Source: an uncultured Chitinophagales bacterium (lineage in GTDB: Bacteria > Bacteroidota > Bacteroidia > Chitinophagales > Chitinophagaceae). Taken from it: a stretch of 25,214 nucleotides of DNA. Below, piece after piece: positions 1 to 7,619 of this stretch. How positions within the stretch are numbered: position 1 is the stretch's first letter; every line of letters starts with the position of its first letter. The translations under genes and the position numbers were made by a program. Under the pieces are notes generated by a model, which did not search any database, was not told the origin of the DNA, and saw only the letters and a program-made list of their open reading frames with translations. The stretch spans positions 1 to 25,214 of the forward strand of contig CAMPIQ010000039.1 of assembly GCA_946886475.1 (NCBI GenBank), in the 5' to 3' direction.

Positions 1-14
1 TTTTACAAAAACTG

Positions 15-971
15 TCAGCCTTTACTGGATCCGGGCTCAAGATTCTCCAGCATATCCTTTGTCATCTCCGCAAGATCAAATTCATGTTTCCATCCCCATT
101 CCTGCCTTGCAACAGAATCATCAATGCTTTGCGGCCAGCTGTTAGCGATGGTCTGCCTGTAATCAGGAGCATAATTCATTTTGAATTGAGGAATATGTTT
201 TTTGATCTCTGCTCCTATTTCTTCAGGTGAGAAACTCATTGCAGATAAATTATAAGAAGTACGGGTTTTGATCTTTTCGGCCGGGGCTTCCATTAATTCT
301 ATTGTAGCCCGTATGGCATCGGGCATATACATCATGGGAAGATAGGTGTCCTTTTCAAGGAAGCTTGTATACGCCTGTTCCTGAAGCGCCTCATGAAAGA
401 TCTCCACTGCATAATCCGTTGTTCCTCCACCCGGAGCTGATTTATATGAGATCAACCCGGGATATCGCAAACTGCGTACATCAACGCCATATTTATTGAA
501 ATAATAATTGCACCAGAACTCACCAGCATATTTACTAATGCCGTAAACCGTTGAAGGTTCTATGATTGTTTTTTGAGGACAGTCTTTCTTTGGAGAAGTT
601 GGACCGAATACAGCAATGCTGCTGGGCCAGTATATTTTGGCAAGTTTTTCTTCCCTTGCAATATCAAGTACATTCAACAAGCCCTGCATATTAAGGTGCC
701 AGGCAAGTCCGGGGTTCTTTTCACCCGTTGCGGAAAGTATAGCCGCCAGCAAATATATTTGTGTAAAACCCTGGCGGATCACCTGCACATGCAGCATTTC
801 CTTATTCATTACATCGAGGCTCACATAGGGACCCGTGCCATGTAACAGCGGATTTTCTTCGCGGAGGTCAGAAGCCACAACATTAGCCGAACCATACATT
901 TTCCTTAGCGCAAGGGTGAGTTCAACACCTATCTGACCTGAAGCTCCGATTACAAGAATTTTATCTTTCAT
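15..971 (-). CDS. SDR-family NAD-dependent dehydrogenase, probable L-threonine 3-dehydrogenase
   Basis: A 318-residue extended short-chain dehydrogenase. The N-terminus carries the Rossmann dinucleotide motif GASGQIG (residues 9-15). The catalytic Tyr and Lys are in YGISK (Y143, K147), and the upstream active-site serine is in WPSSIAVFGP (about 117). The overall pattern resembles the SDR-type threonine dehydrogenases of Bacteroidota, which oxidise L-threonine to 2-amino-3-ketobutyrate with NAD+; this family assignment is from recall and less certain than the fold. I chose the ATG at 969-971, which places the Rossmann motif at the usual distance from the N-terminus; a longer frame reaches 1010. 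A TAnnTTTG box lies just upstream. It is a stand-alone gene, divergent from kdsA. An alternative reading is a nucleotide-sugar epimerase. Confidence 0.85.
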   Translation of the reverse strand: MKDKILVIGASGQIGVELTLALRKMYGSANVVASDLREENPLLHGTGPYVSLDVMNKEMLHVQVIRQGFTQIYLLAAILSATGEKNPGLAWHLNMQGLLNVLDIAREEKLAKIYWPSSIAVFGPTSPKKDCPQKTIIEPSTVYGISKYAGEFWCNYYFNKYGVDVRSLRYPGLISYKSAPGGGTTDYAVEIFHEALQEQAYTSFLEKDTYLPMMYMPDAIRATIELMEAPAEKIKTRTSYNLSAMSFSPEEIGAEIKKHIPQFKMNYAPDYRQTIANSWPQSIDDSVARQEWGWKHEFDLAEMTKDMLENLEPGSSKG

Positions 972-980
972 ATAGCGATG

Positions 981-988
981 CAAATGTA
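981..988 (-). promoter_or_regulatory. Predicted -7 promoter element of the SDR gene
   Basis: On the minus strand this reads TACATTTG, a perfect match to the Bacteroidota TAnnTTTG box. A TTG lies 19 nt further upstream (1008-1010), matching the usual -33 spacing. The start codon is only 9 nt downstream, so the transcript would have a very short or absent 5' untranslated region. Confidence 0.55.
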
Positions 989-1336
989 GGGGCGAATCGT
1001 CAATCGGCAATCGGGGGTTGACGATAGTGCGGAACCAATTTTCACCGGCTACTTTGCGCTTAATGGTTCTTTAAGCGTTGGAGATGAACTGTACTGGAAG
1101 GATGACCAAATAATGATCAGGCAACTGTTGTGCTGCTCACCTATTGAGCAACTAAATACAGCGTGCCGGCTCCCTACGAAGGAGGGATCTGGTTATTTAA
1201 TTTGAAATGGCCATAACGATACAGGCAGAATGACAAAATTTAATAAAGACGCTAACTAATATCAATCAACATTGATCAATCAGATTCACGATCCACAATT
1301 ACCGGTTACCGATTTACGATTGCCAAGTCACGTCCT

Positions 1337-1344
1337 TACCTTTG
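1337..1344 (+). promoter_or_regulatory. Predicted -7 promoter element of kdsA
   Basis: The sequence TACCTTTG matches TAnnTTTG perfectly and ends 4 nt before the kdsA ATG. No convincing TTTG was found at the ideal 19-20 nt upstream; the nearest TTG is about 14 nt away. If used, transcription would start at or next to the start codon. Confidence 0.45.
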
Positions 1345-1348
1345 CCCT

Positions 1349-2173
1349 ATGACCTCATTTTTACAGGATCTGTTCAAAGGACAGGAATACGATAAGTCGA
1401 ATTTCTTTTTACTTGCCGGCCCATGTGTAGTGGAAAGTGAAGAACTGGTTTTTGAAGTAGCGGAAAAAGTTTCAGCTATTTGCAAAAAGCATGGCATCCC
1501 ACTAATCTTTAAATCCTCATACCGTAAGGCCAACCGCACAAGTGCTTCATCCTTTACAGGCCTGGGTGATGAAAAAGGATTACAGATCATTCAAAAAGCT
1601 GGAAATCATTTTGGTCTTGCTACGGTTACCGATATTCATTCGGAAAAAGAAGCGGAGACAGCTGCATCCTATGTTGATGTGTTGCAGATACCTGCTTTTC
1701 TATGCAGGCAAACAGAATTATTGGTAGCCGCGGGCAAAACAGGCAGGATCATCAATGTAAAAAAAGGCCAGTTCGTTAGTGGCGAGGCTATGAAGTTTGC
1801 AGTGGAAAAGATCCATAATACCGGAAATGATAAAGTAATGCTTACGGAAAGAGGAACCACATTCGGCTACCAGGACCTGGTTGTAGATTACCGGAACATT
1901 CCTTTGATGCAACAGAAGAATGTACCTGTGATCATGGATTGTACGCATAGTTTGCAACAACCCAATCAAACCTCTGGTATAACAGGTGGTAATCCTTTGA
2001 TGATAGGAACCATTGCATCAGCTGCCATTGCAGCGGGCGCTGATGGCCTGTTCATTGAAACCCATCCCGACCCTGCCTGTGCTAAAAGCGATGGTGCCAA
2101 TATGCTTCGGCTTGAATTGCTGGAGGAACTGTTGGTGAAACTGGTGAAGATCAGGAAGGCGGTTTTGCTGTAG
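1349..2173 (+). CDS. kdsA: 3-deoxy-8-phosphooctulonate (KDO-8-P) synthase
   Basis: A 274-residue DAHP/KDO-8-P synthase-family TIM barrel. It condenses phosphoenolpyruvate with arabinose 5-phosphate to KDO-8-phosphate for the lipopolysaccharide inner core in the cytoplasm. Visible family motifs are LLAGPCVVES (21-30), the substrate-binding stretch FKSSYRKANRTS, and the C-terminal GADGLFIETHPDP. Cys26 in the GPC motif corresponds to the metal-ligand cysteine of the metal-dependent KdsA class; non-metal enzymes such as that of E. coli have Asn there, so a divalent-metal enzyme is expected. Length and start agree with the family. It is apparently monocistronic: a 275-nt gap with repeat words separates it from the next gene. 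Confidence 0.96.
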   Translation: MTSFLQDLFKGQEYDKSNFFLLAGPCVVESEELVFEVAEKVSAICKKHGIPLIFKSSYRKANRTSASSFTGLGDEKGLQIIQKAGNHFGLATVTDIHSEKEAETAASYVDVLQIPAFLCRQTELLVAAGKTGRIINVKKGQFVSGEAMKFAVEKIHNTGNDKVMLTERGTTFGYQDLVVDYRNIPLMQQKNVPVIMDCTHSLQQPNQTSGITGGNPLMIGTIASAAIAAGADGLFIETHPDPACAKSDGANMLRLELLEELLVKLVKIRKAVLL

Positions 2174-2190
2174 GGCGAAGCGAGCGTCTG

Positions 2191-2216
2191 GAGTCGGGAG
2201 TAAGGAGTCGGGAGTC
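2191..2216. repeat. Two copies of the intergenic word AGTCGGGAGT(C)
   Basis: AGTCGGGAGT occurs at 2192-2201 and AGTCGGGAGTC at 2206-2216, just after the kdsA stop codon. The same 11-mer recurs three times about 22 kb away, between the small exported protein and the transaldolase gene. Such words are repeated noncoding elements; their function is unknown. Confidence 0.7.
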
Positions 2217-2233
2217 TTTAGCATGAAGTCCCG

Positions 2234-2254
2234 AGTTCAAAGTTCAAAGTTCAA
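2234..2254. repeat. Tandem heptamer AGTTCAA x3
   Basis: Three perfect head-to-tail copies of AGTTCAA, followed by a partial fourth (AGTC). The array lies between kdsA and the DUF2911 gene and codes for nothing recognisable. It is a small simple-sequence tract that could vary in copy number. Confidence 0.75.
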
Positions 2255-2420
2255 AGTCGGTGAACTACATTCGAAGGTGGCTTTCGATAACCAGCAGACC
2301 ATCATTAATATTCTTATGCAGCGTTGGTTTTTTAAAACTGAAATAGTTTTTATACTCATACCGTTCAGCCCTGAAGTAATTCGCTGGTAAAATAAGCCAT
2401 TATCTCCATCTCAATCAACA

Positions 2421-2444
2421 GTAGATTTAATTACTTAAATCTAC
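2421..2444 (+). promoter_or_regulatory. Perfect 10-bp hairpin directly upstream of the DUF2911 gene start
   Basis: GTAGATTTAA (2421-2430) and TTAAATCTAC (2435-2444) are exact reverse complements around the 4-nt loop TTAC, and the ATG follows only 4 nt later at 2449. There is no T-tract, so it is not a terminator. It could be an RNA hairpin that limits ribosome access to the start codon, or a dimeric-protein operator. The pairing is seen directly; the role is inference. Confidence 0.5.
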
Positions 2445-2448
2445 GATC

Positions 2449-3555
2449 ATGAGAAAATTTTTCTTACTGGTTTTCAGTATAACCATGATGTTTGCTGAAG
2501 CACAAATAACACTCACTCAATTACCTAGCGGTGGTAATAAAAAAGCTACCGTTGGTGAAAGGATCGGCCTCGCCGATGTTACCATACATTATGACCGTCC
2601 GGCGGTTAAAGGAAGGGATGGAAAGATCTGGGGCGAGCTTGTTCATGTTGGATATACAGATCAGGGATTTGGTTCAAGCAAGGCAGCTCCATGGCGTGCA
2701 GGAGCCAATGAAAATACCACTATAGAATTTACAAAGGATGTGAAAATTGAAGGACATCCACTAAAGGCGGGTAAATATGGATTGTTCATTGCATTTGATC
2801 CAAATGAGTCAACACTTATCTTTTCCAATAATTCATCATCATGGGGAAGTTATTATTACAATGAAAAGGAAGATGCTTTACGTGTGAAAGTAAAACCGGT
2901 TGTATTGAATGAAAGCGTTGAATGGTTGCGATATGAATTTTTAAACCAGACAGAAAACACGGCAACCATTGCACTTGAATGGGAAAAGCTAAGAATACCA
3001 TTCAGGGTGGAAACAAATTATATTGAAGACCAGCTGGCCTCATTCCGCAATGACCTGAGAACACAAAGAGGATTTTTCTGGCTTCCATGGAATCAGGCGG
3101 CTCAATGGTGCCTGCAACGCAATGTAAATCTTGATCAGGCATTACAGTGGGCCGATTCTGCATCTGGTCCTTCCTTCGGCGGAAGTAACTTATTTACACC
3201 TAAGGCCACGAAGGCCCAGATCCTGACCAGACTGGGAAGAACTGATGAAGCTGATGCGCTCATGAAACAGGCGCTGCCACTGGCCAGTATGATGGAAATA
3301 CACCAGTACGGCCGTTCGTTGCTGGCACAGAAAAAACCAAAGGAAGCTTTAGAGGTATTTCAGATGAACCTGAAAAAAAACCCCAACCAGTTCACAACGC
3401 TTTTTGGAATGACCAGAGCCTATGCTGCCAATGCTGATTATAAGAATGCGATCAAGTATGCCAGCCTTGCACTAACCGTATCACCGGATGATCAAAGTAA
3501 AAAATTCATTTCCGATGCAATAGAAAAGCTGAAGAAAGGAGAAGACATCAATTAG
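2449..3555 (+). CDS. Exported DUF2911 domain protein with TPR repeats
   Basis: A 368-residue protein with a Sec signal peptide (residues 1-18, ending MFAEAQ). It has a DUF2911 domain at about residues 25-180, recognisable from VTIHYDRPAVKGRDGKIWG, the segment PWRAGANENTTIEF and GHPLKAGKYGLF. The C-terminal third (about 255-360) is helical and repeat-like (KAQILTRLGRTDEADALMKQ, YAANADYKNAIKYASLAL), consistent with tetratricopeptide repeats used in protein-protein contacts. DUF2911 proteins are common secreted or periplasmic proteins of Bacteroidota with no established biochemical function. The gene appears monocistronic, convergent with the TlpA-like gene, and is preceded by a perfect hairpin 4 nt before its ATG. 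Confidence 0.85.
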   Translation: MRKFFLLVFSITMMFAEAQITLTQLPSGGNKKATVGERIGLADVTIHYDRPAVKGRDGKIWGELVHVGYTDQGFGSSKAAPWRAGANENTTIEFTKDVKIEGHPLKAGKYGLFIAFDPNESTLIFSNNSSSWGSYYYNEKEDALRVKVKPVVLNESVEWLRYEFLNQTENTATIALEWEKLRIPFRVETNYIEDQLASFRNDLRTQRGFFWLPWNQAAQWCLQRNVNLDQALQWADSASGPSFGGSNLFTPKATKAQILTRLGRTDEADALMKQALPLASMMEIHQYGRSLLAQKKPKEALEVFQMNLKKNPNQFTTLFGMTRAYAANADYKNAIKYASLALTVSPDDQSKKFISDAIEKLKKGEDIN

Positions 3556-3611
3556 AGAGTGGAGAAAGAAAGCGGATAAAGGGGATATTCCACTCTTTAC
3601 CGCTCTCTTTC
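3556..3611. terminator. Possible bidirectional terminator between convergent genes
   Basis: Between the convergent stop codons there are two alternative stems. AGAGTGGA (3556-3563) pairs perfectly with TCCACTCT (3589-3596). GAAAGAAAGCGG (3564-3575) pairs with CCGCTCTCTTTC (3600-3611) with one mismatch. Both loops are long (about 25 nt) and T-tracts are weak, so efficiency is uncertain. Confidence 0.35.
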
Positions 3612-3620
3612 ATCGCCTGA

Positions 3621-4712
3621 TTATTTTCCGGTTCCCAGGTATTGGGCAAGCGTTCTTTCCAGGTTCTCACCATGAAGGTCTTTGGCAATGATCTTTCCTG
3701 AAGGATCTATCAGCATATTACCTGGAATGCTGTTGATCTTGTATAAACGTGCTGCCGCATTATTCCAGGATTGGAGATCACTTACATGACTCCATACAAG
3801 TCCATCCTTGTCAATGGCCCTTACCCATGCCTCTTTTTGCTGATCAAGTGAAACACCCAGAATGGTAAAATTCTTATCCCTGAACTTTTTGTACGCCTTT
3901 ACAATATTTGGATTTTCCAGTCTGCAGGGACGGCACCAGCTGGCCCAGAAGTCAACCAGCACATATTTCCCTTTGAAAGAAGAAAGTGAAACAGCATTTC
4001 CGCTCGTGTCGTTTTGTGTAAAATCAATTGCGTTGGTTCCAACAAGTCCAACCTTATTGCTTTCAATATAATCTGCGAGGTCTCTTGAGATCTTTGCCTT
4101 TCTTACATTTTCATCCAGAAGTAAAAAGTTCTTTTCCAACTCCATAATATCGGGAGTAACCTGCGAAGTGATCCATAGCAGGAAAGGAGATACATAAGAA
4201 GACTTGCGGGCTGAAATAAAATCCGTGATCTCAAGATTGATCTTTTTAACTACCGAATCAAACTGGCCTATAAGCGCATCTCTTTTTTTCACGTCAGGCT
4301 CCCTTTCAATTTGCGCGGATATGGCGCTGACCTCACCCATCATCGGATTAAATATACGGTTCATATCCACAAAATCACTATGCGCAGTTGAACCTTCTAT
4401 CTTTACTTTTTTAATTTCAGATTTTTGTCCGCTTACATTGAATGCCACATTTTCGAGATAGATGTACTGGGGCTGCTCACTTCCCATTACAATCATGTAA
4501 AGACCCGGTTCTTCAACTGATCCTTTCAAAAAGAATTGACCTTCCTTAATTGAATCAGAAACAAGTACCTGGGGTTCTCTTTGTGTGGTGGTGATCCTGA
4601 CAATGCCGTCAGCAAGTCCACTAACGTTACCTTTTATGGTAAATTCTTTTTGCTGTGCCTGGGCGGCAACTGTCAAAAAACTGACCACCAAAAGGGATAA
4701 TAATTTTTTCAT
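3621..4712 (-). CDS. TlpA-like thiol-disulfide oxidoreductase with DUF4369 domain
   Basis: A 363-residue exported protein with a signal peptide (1-19, VAAQAQ). An N-terminal beta-rich DUF4369-type domain covers about 24-115, followed by a helical linker. The C-terminal thioredoxin-fold domain (about 228-360) carries the redox motif WASWCRPC (C260, C263) and the cis-Pro region SIPGNMLIDPSG. Such proteins act in the periplasm or at the envelope as thiol-disulfide reductases. The gene is last in the his/trp block, starting 30 nt after the hisIE stop with no terminator seen between them. It may be co-transcribed, although no link to amino-acid synthesis is apparent. Confidence 0.88.
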   Translation of the reverse strand: MKKLLSLLVVSFLTVAAQAQQKEFTIKGNVSGLADGIVRITTTQREPQVLVSDSIKEGQFFLKGSVEEPGLYMIVMGSEQPQYIYLENVAFNVSGQKSEIKKVKIEGSTAHSDFVDMNRIFNPMMGEVSAISAQIEREPDVKKRDALIGQFDSVVKKINLEITDFISARKSSYVSPFLLWITSQVTPDIMELEKNFLLLDENVRKAKISRDLADYIESNKVGLVGTNAIDFTQNDTSGNAVSLSSFKGKYVLVDFWASWCRPCRLENPNIVKAYKKFRDKNFTILGVSLDQQKEAWVRAIDKDGLVWSHVSDLQSWNNAAARLYKINSIPGNMLIDPSGKIIAKDLHGENLERTLAQYLGTGK

Positions 4713-4742
4713 TTGAAATATTTGACCGGATTTTATCTTGTT

Positions 4743-5342
4743 TTATTTTGACTGGTGCCTTTGCTCCAGCACTTTTATTACATCGGTTAACCTGCAATCT
4801 TTCGCCTGCAATAATACAATATAATGGAAAAGCAGGTCGGCGGCCTCATTCAAAAATAACTCCCTGTTAACGTCCTTTGCTTCTATTACCATTTCGATGG
4901 CTTCTTCCCCTACTTTCTGTGCTACTTTATTGATCCCTTTACCCATTAATCTCTTAACATAGGAATTTTCATCAGTGCCCTTTATCCTGAGTTCAATAAT
5001 ATGCTCCAGGTAATATAAAAAATCTTCCTTGTGGTTCTTTTCACTCCAGCAGGTATCTGCACCCGTATGACATACAGGCCCACCGGGATCAGCTTTAATA
5101 AGCAGGGTATCATTATCACAATCAATCAGCATTTGCCTTAAATGAAGTTGATGACCACTCGATTCGCCTTTGGTCCACAATCTTTTTTTTGAACGGCTAT
5201 AAAAACAAACAAGACCGGATGTTTCTGTTTTTTTCAACGCTTCTTCGTTCATGAATCCAAGCATGAGCACTTTTTGCGTTTGAAAATCCTGAACGATAGC
5301 CGGAACCAAACCATCCTGGTATTTTTTAAAATCAACTTTCAT
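4743..5342 (-). CDS. hisIE: Bifunctional phosphoribosyl-AMP cyclohydrolase / phosphoribosyl-ATP pyrophosphatase
   Basis: A 199-residue two-domain enzyme for steps 2 and 3 of histidine synthesis. The N-terminal HisI domain (about 1-105) has the metal-binding motif DCDND (74-78) and the zinc cysteines C91 and C98 in CHTGADTC. The C-terminal HisE domain (about 108-199) is a MazG-like helical pyrophosphohydrolase with VGEEAIEMVIEAK (145-157) and NEAADLLFH (165-173). HisI-HisE fusion in this order is the common bacterial arrangement. It follows hisF by 37 nt in the distal his segment of the operon. Confidence 0.97.
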   Translation of the reverse strand: MKVDFKKYQDGLVPAIVQDFQTQKVLMLGFMNEEALKKTETSGLVCFYSRSKKRLWTKGESSGHQLHLRQMLIDCDNDTLLIKADPGGPVCHTGADTCWSEKNHKEDFLYYLEHIIELRIKGTDENSYVKRLMGKGINKVAQKVGEEAIEMVIEAKDVNRELFLNEAADLLFHYIVLLQAKDCRLTDVIKVLEQRHQSK

Positions 5343-5379
5343 AATCCGAAGTTATTTTATAATATCATCATCCGCACCT

Positions 5380-6138
5380 TCACAACCGTACAGTTATGGA
5401 GCTTTCACTGAGGTATTTTTTCAATGCCATTATTTCGATTTCCCTGAAATGAAAAACACTTGCAGCCAGCGCTGCATCGGCTGCTCCAATGTTGAAGACC
5501 TCTGCAAAATGTTCCATACTTCCTCCGCCTCCCGATGCAATAACCGGAATGGAAAGATCACAGGATAGCTGACGGGTTATATCAATAGCAAAACCATTTT
5601 TGGTTCCATCATGATCCATAGAAGTTAACAAAATCTCTCCGGCACCCAGGTCTTCAGCCTGTCTGGCCCATTCCATAGCTCTTGTAGTTGTTTTGGTTCG
5701 GCCACCATCCAGGTAAACATACCATTCTCCATCCTCTTCCTGTTTTGTATCGATGGCAAGAACAACGCACTGACTACCCATTTGTGCGGAAATTGAAGAG
5801 ATCAGTTCAGGGTTTTTAAATGCTGCCGTATTCACAGCAATTTTATCCGCTCCCGATCCCAACAACAATTTTACATCATCCACAGTTCTTACACCACCAC
5901 CTACCGTAAATGGAATATTAATGGCATGTGCTATCTTATGAACGAGGCCGGCCATCGTTTTTCTTTTTTCGATGGTTGCGGTAATATCAAGAAATACCAG
6001 TTCATCTGCGCCCTCCATTGCATAACGCGCAGCCAGTTCCACAGGGTCGCCGGCATCCCGTAGATCAATAAAATTAGTCCCCTTTACTGTTCTGCCATTC
6101 TTAATATCAAGGCAGGGTATGATCCTTTTAGCCAGCAT
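5380..6138 (-). CDS. hisF: Imidazole glycerol phosphate synthase, cyclase subunit
   Basis: A 252-residue (beta/alpha)8 barrel. With HisH it converts PRFAR and glutamine-derived ammonia to imidazole glycerol phosphate and AICAR. The catalytic aspartates are in place: D11 in [10 protein letters not shown] and D130 in VVLAIDT. The phosphate-binding motifs VGGGVRT and ASGGGGS are intact. Length and N-terminus fit the family exactly. It lies between hisA and hisIE with short gaps (52 and 37 nt), in the his segment downstream of trpA. Confidence 0.98.
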   Translation of the reverse strand: MLAKRIIPCLDIKNGRTVKGTNFIDLRDAGDPVELAARYAMEGADELVFLDITATIEKRKTMAGLVHKIAHAINIPFTVGGGVRTVDDVKLLLGSGADKIAVNTAAFKNPELISSISAQMGSQCVVLAIDTKQEEDGEWYVYLDGGRTKTTTRAMEWARQAEDLGAGEILLTSMDHDGTKNGFAIDITRQLSCDLSIPVIASGGGGSMEHFAEVFNIGAADAALAASVFHFREIEIMALKKYLSESSITVRL

Positions 6139-6191
6139 GTACAGTTAATTTGAATTTACACTTTTACACGTTTTGATTTGTTAACCATGAT

Positions 6192-6911
6192 CTAAATGGC
6201 CCACCGACCCAGATCCTTCAACTTCACGCTCCCTTCATATATGGCCTTTCCAATGATCACACCCCTGCAACCAATATCTTCCAATGCATAAATATCATCA
6301 AGGCTGCTTACGCCACCGCTGGCAATAAAATGAAGACCTGGAAATTTAGCAATGATATTTTTATAAAGTGCCGTAGACGGACCCTGTAAAGCGCCGTCCT
6401 TTGACACATCGGTACAGAACAACTGTTCCACTCCTTTTTGGATGAACTGTTCTATAAAATCGAAGATCCGGATATCAGTCTGCTCTGTCCAGCCGCTGAT
6501 AGTGATCTTTTCCTCTTTTACATCAGCTCCCAAAATAAATTTTCCTGCACCATACTTATCAAACCATCTGGTTAAACTTTTTTCATCCTTCACAGCTATG
6601 CTTCCAACCGTTATATAAACCGCTCCTGAATCGAATATGATCTGAATATCTTTTTCAGATTTAACGCCTCCCCCAAAATCTATCACAAGCGAAGTTTTAG
6701 CGGCAATAGTCTCCAGCACTTTCCAGTTTTTTATGGCGCCGAGCCTTGCTCCATCAAGATCTACCAGGTGCAGTCTTTTAAGTCCGGCATCCTCAAATTG
6801 TTTTGCAACTTCCAGGGGATGGGCATTGTATATTTTTTTCTGGTTATAATCACCATGGGTAAGCCTGACACATTTTCCATCAATGATATCAATAGCGGGA
6901 ATGATCTCCAT
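6192..6911 (-). CDS. hisA: 1-(5-phosphoribosyl)-5-[(5-phosphoribosylamino)methylideneamino]imidazole-4-carboxamide isomerase (ProFAR isomerase)
   Basis: A (beta/alpha)8-barrel enzyme performing the Amadori rearrangement of ProFAR to PRFAR. The family N-terminus MEIIPAIDIIDGKCVRL places the catalytic base at D8, and the second catalytic aspartate is in FILGADVK. Phosphate-binding GGGVKS and ASGGVSS are present. I chose the ATG at 6909-6911 (239 residues) because it gives family-typical numbering and has AGGAG 11 nt upstream. An ATG at 6971 would add 20 hydrophilic residues and leave an 8-nt gap to hisH; it cannot be excluded. The first gap-free candidate partner upstream is hisH. Confidence 0.95.
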   Translation of the reverse strand: MEIIPAIDIIDGKCVRLTHGDYNQKKIYNAHPLEVAKQFEDAGLKRLHLVDLDGARLGAIKNWKVLETIAAKTSLVIDFGGGVKSEKDIQIIFDSGAVYITVGSIAVKDEKSLTRWFDKYGAGKFILGADVKEEKITISGWTEQTDIRIFDFIEQFIQKGVEQLFCTDVSKDGALQGPSTALYKNIIAKFPGLHFIASGGVSSLDDIYALEDIGCRGVIIGKAIYEGSVKLKDLGRWAI

Positions 6912-6979
6912 TGATCCGGGTGCTCCTGCTTTTTCTTTATCCCCCTCCTTATCATTATTAGTTTTATTCATTTCAATGA

Positions 6980-7576
6980 CTATCCGGTTATGTTTAAAAA
7001 ATTTTCAATGATCTTATCTCCCGTATCCGCACTTTTTTCGGTGTGGAACTGAACACCATAAAAATTATTTTTCTTTATGGCAGCCGCATATTCATTGATG
7101 TAATTACAATGTGCAATGGTGTACTCACTATCTTCCGCATAATAACTATGCACATTATAGATAAAGCTGTTATTACTGATGTTTTTGAATAATTCTGATT
7201 TCAGATCATAAATAGTATTCCAGCCTACCTGTGGTATTTTTTGCTGAGGTGCCAGGGCCCTGAATTTCTTTACCCGCACAGGAATGATCCCCAGACAGGC
7301 AGTATCATTTTCCTCCGAATGAGCACATAATAATTGCATTCCAACGCAAATACCTAAAACAGGCTGTTTAAGTTGTTTGATCAGTTTTCCCAGATCCTTT
7401 TCTTCCAGACTTTTCATGGCGCTGCTGGCTTCGCCTACCCCTGGAAATATAACCCTGTCTGAACTCCTGATCTTTTCCGGATCATCAGTTACCTCAGCTG
7501 GCACCCCAAGCCTTTCCAGTGCATTGATCACCGAGCGGATATTGCCGGCATTGTATTTTATAATGGCGAGATTCAT
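6980..7576 (-). CDS. hisH: Imidazole glycerol phosphate synthase, glutamine amidotransferase subunit
   Basis: A 198-residue class I glutamine amidotransferase that feeds ammonia to HisF. The catalytic triad is visible: C77 in LGICVGMQ, and H178 and E180 in VQFHTEKS. The oxyanion region GVGEA (46-50) is conserved. The ATG at 7574-7576 gives the family-typical start MNLAIIKYNAGN; an in-frame TTG 9 nt upstream is less likely. It starts 43 nt after the trpA stop. I see neither a hairpin with a T-tract nor a TAnnTTTG box in that gap, so it is probably transcribed from the trp side. This is the point where the operon returns to his genes. Confidence 0.97.
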   Translation of the reverse strand: MNLAIIKYNAGNIRSVINALERLGVPAEVTDDPEKIRSSDRVIFPGVGEASSAMKSLEEKDLGKLIKQLKQPVLGICVGMQLLCAHSEENDTACLGIIPVRVKKFRALAPQQKIPQVGWNTIYDLKSELFKNISNNSFIYNVHSYYAEDSEYTIAHCNYINEYAAAIKKNNFYGVQFHTEKSADTGDKIIENFLNITG

Positions 7577-7619
7577 AGGTTGCAAGTACTATTTCGATTT
7601 ATAAATTGGGAATTACAGA

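Larger units (their letters stand above)
972..1348. other. Divergent intergenic region between the SDR gene and kdsA
   Basis: This gene-free stretch holds the two facing promoters at its ends. The middle (about 987-1203, plus strand) is an open stretch without an ATG/GTG/TTG start near its beginning. Its translation looks protein-like, including FTGYFALNGSLSVGDELYW, and ends at a TGA near 1203. It may be a decayed gene fragment or chance. The part at about 1280-1325 contains short related words such as ACGATCCAC and TACGATTGCC. No RNA gene was recognised. Confidence 0.3.

Noticed and set aside
573..845. Plus-strand open frames inside the SDR gene
   Set aside because: They lie fully antisense to a well-conserved dehydrogenase and show no recognisable domains.
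6912..6971. N-terminal extension of HisA by 20 residues
   Set aside because: It is hydrophilic and low-complexity, absent from the family pattern, and the internal ATG gives catalytic Asp at residue 8 as expected; it remains a minor possibility.
7577..7619. Possible promoter or terminator between trpA and hisH
   Set aside because: No TAnnTTTG box, no inverted repeat with T-tract; kept as a negative observation that supports co-transcription.
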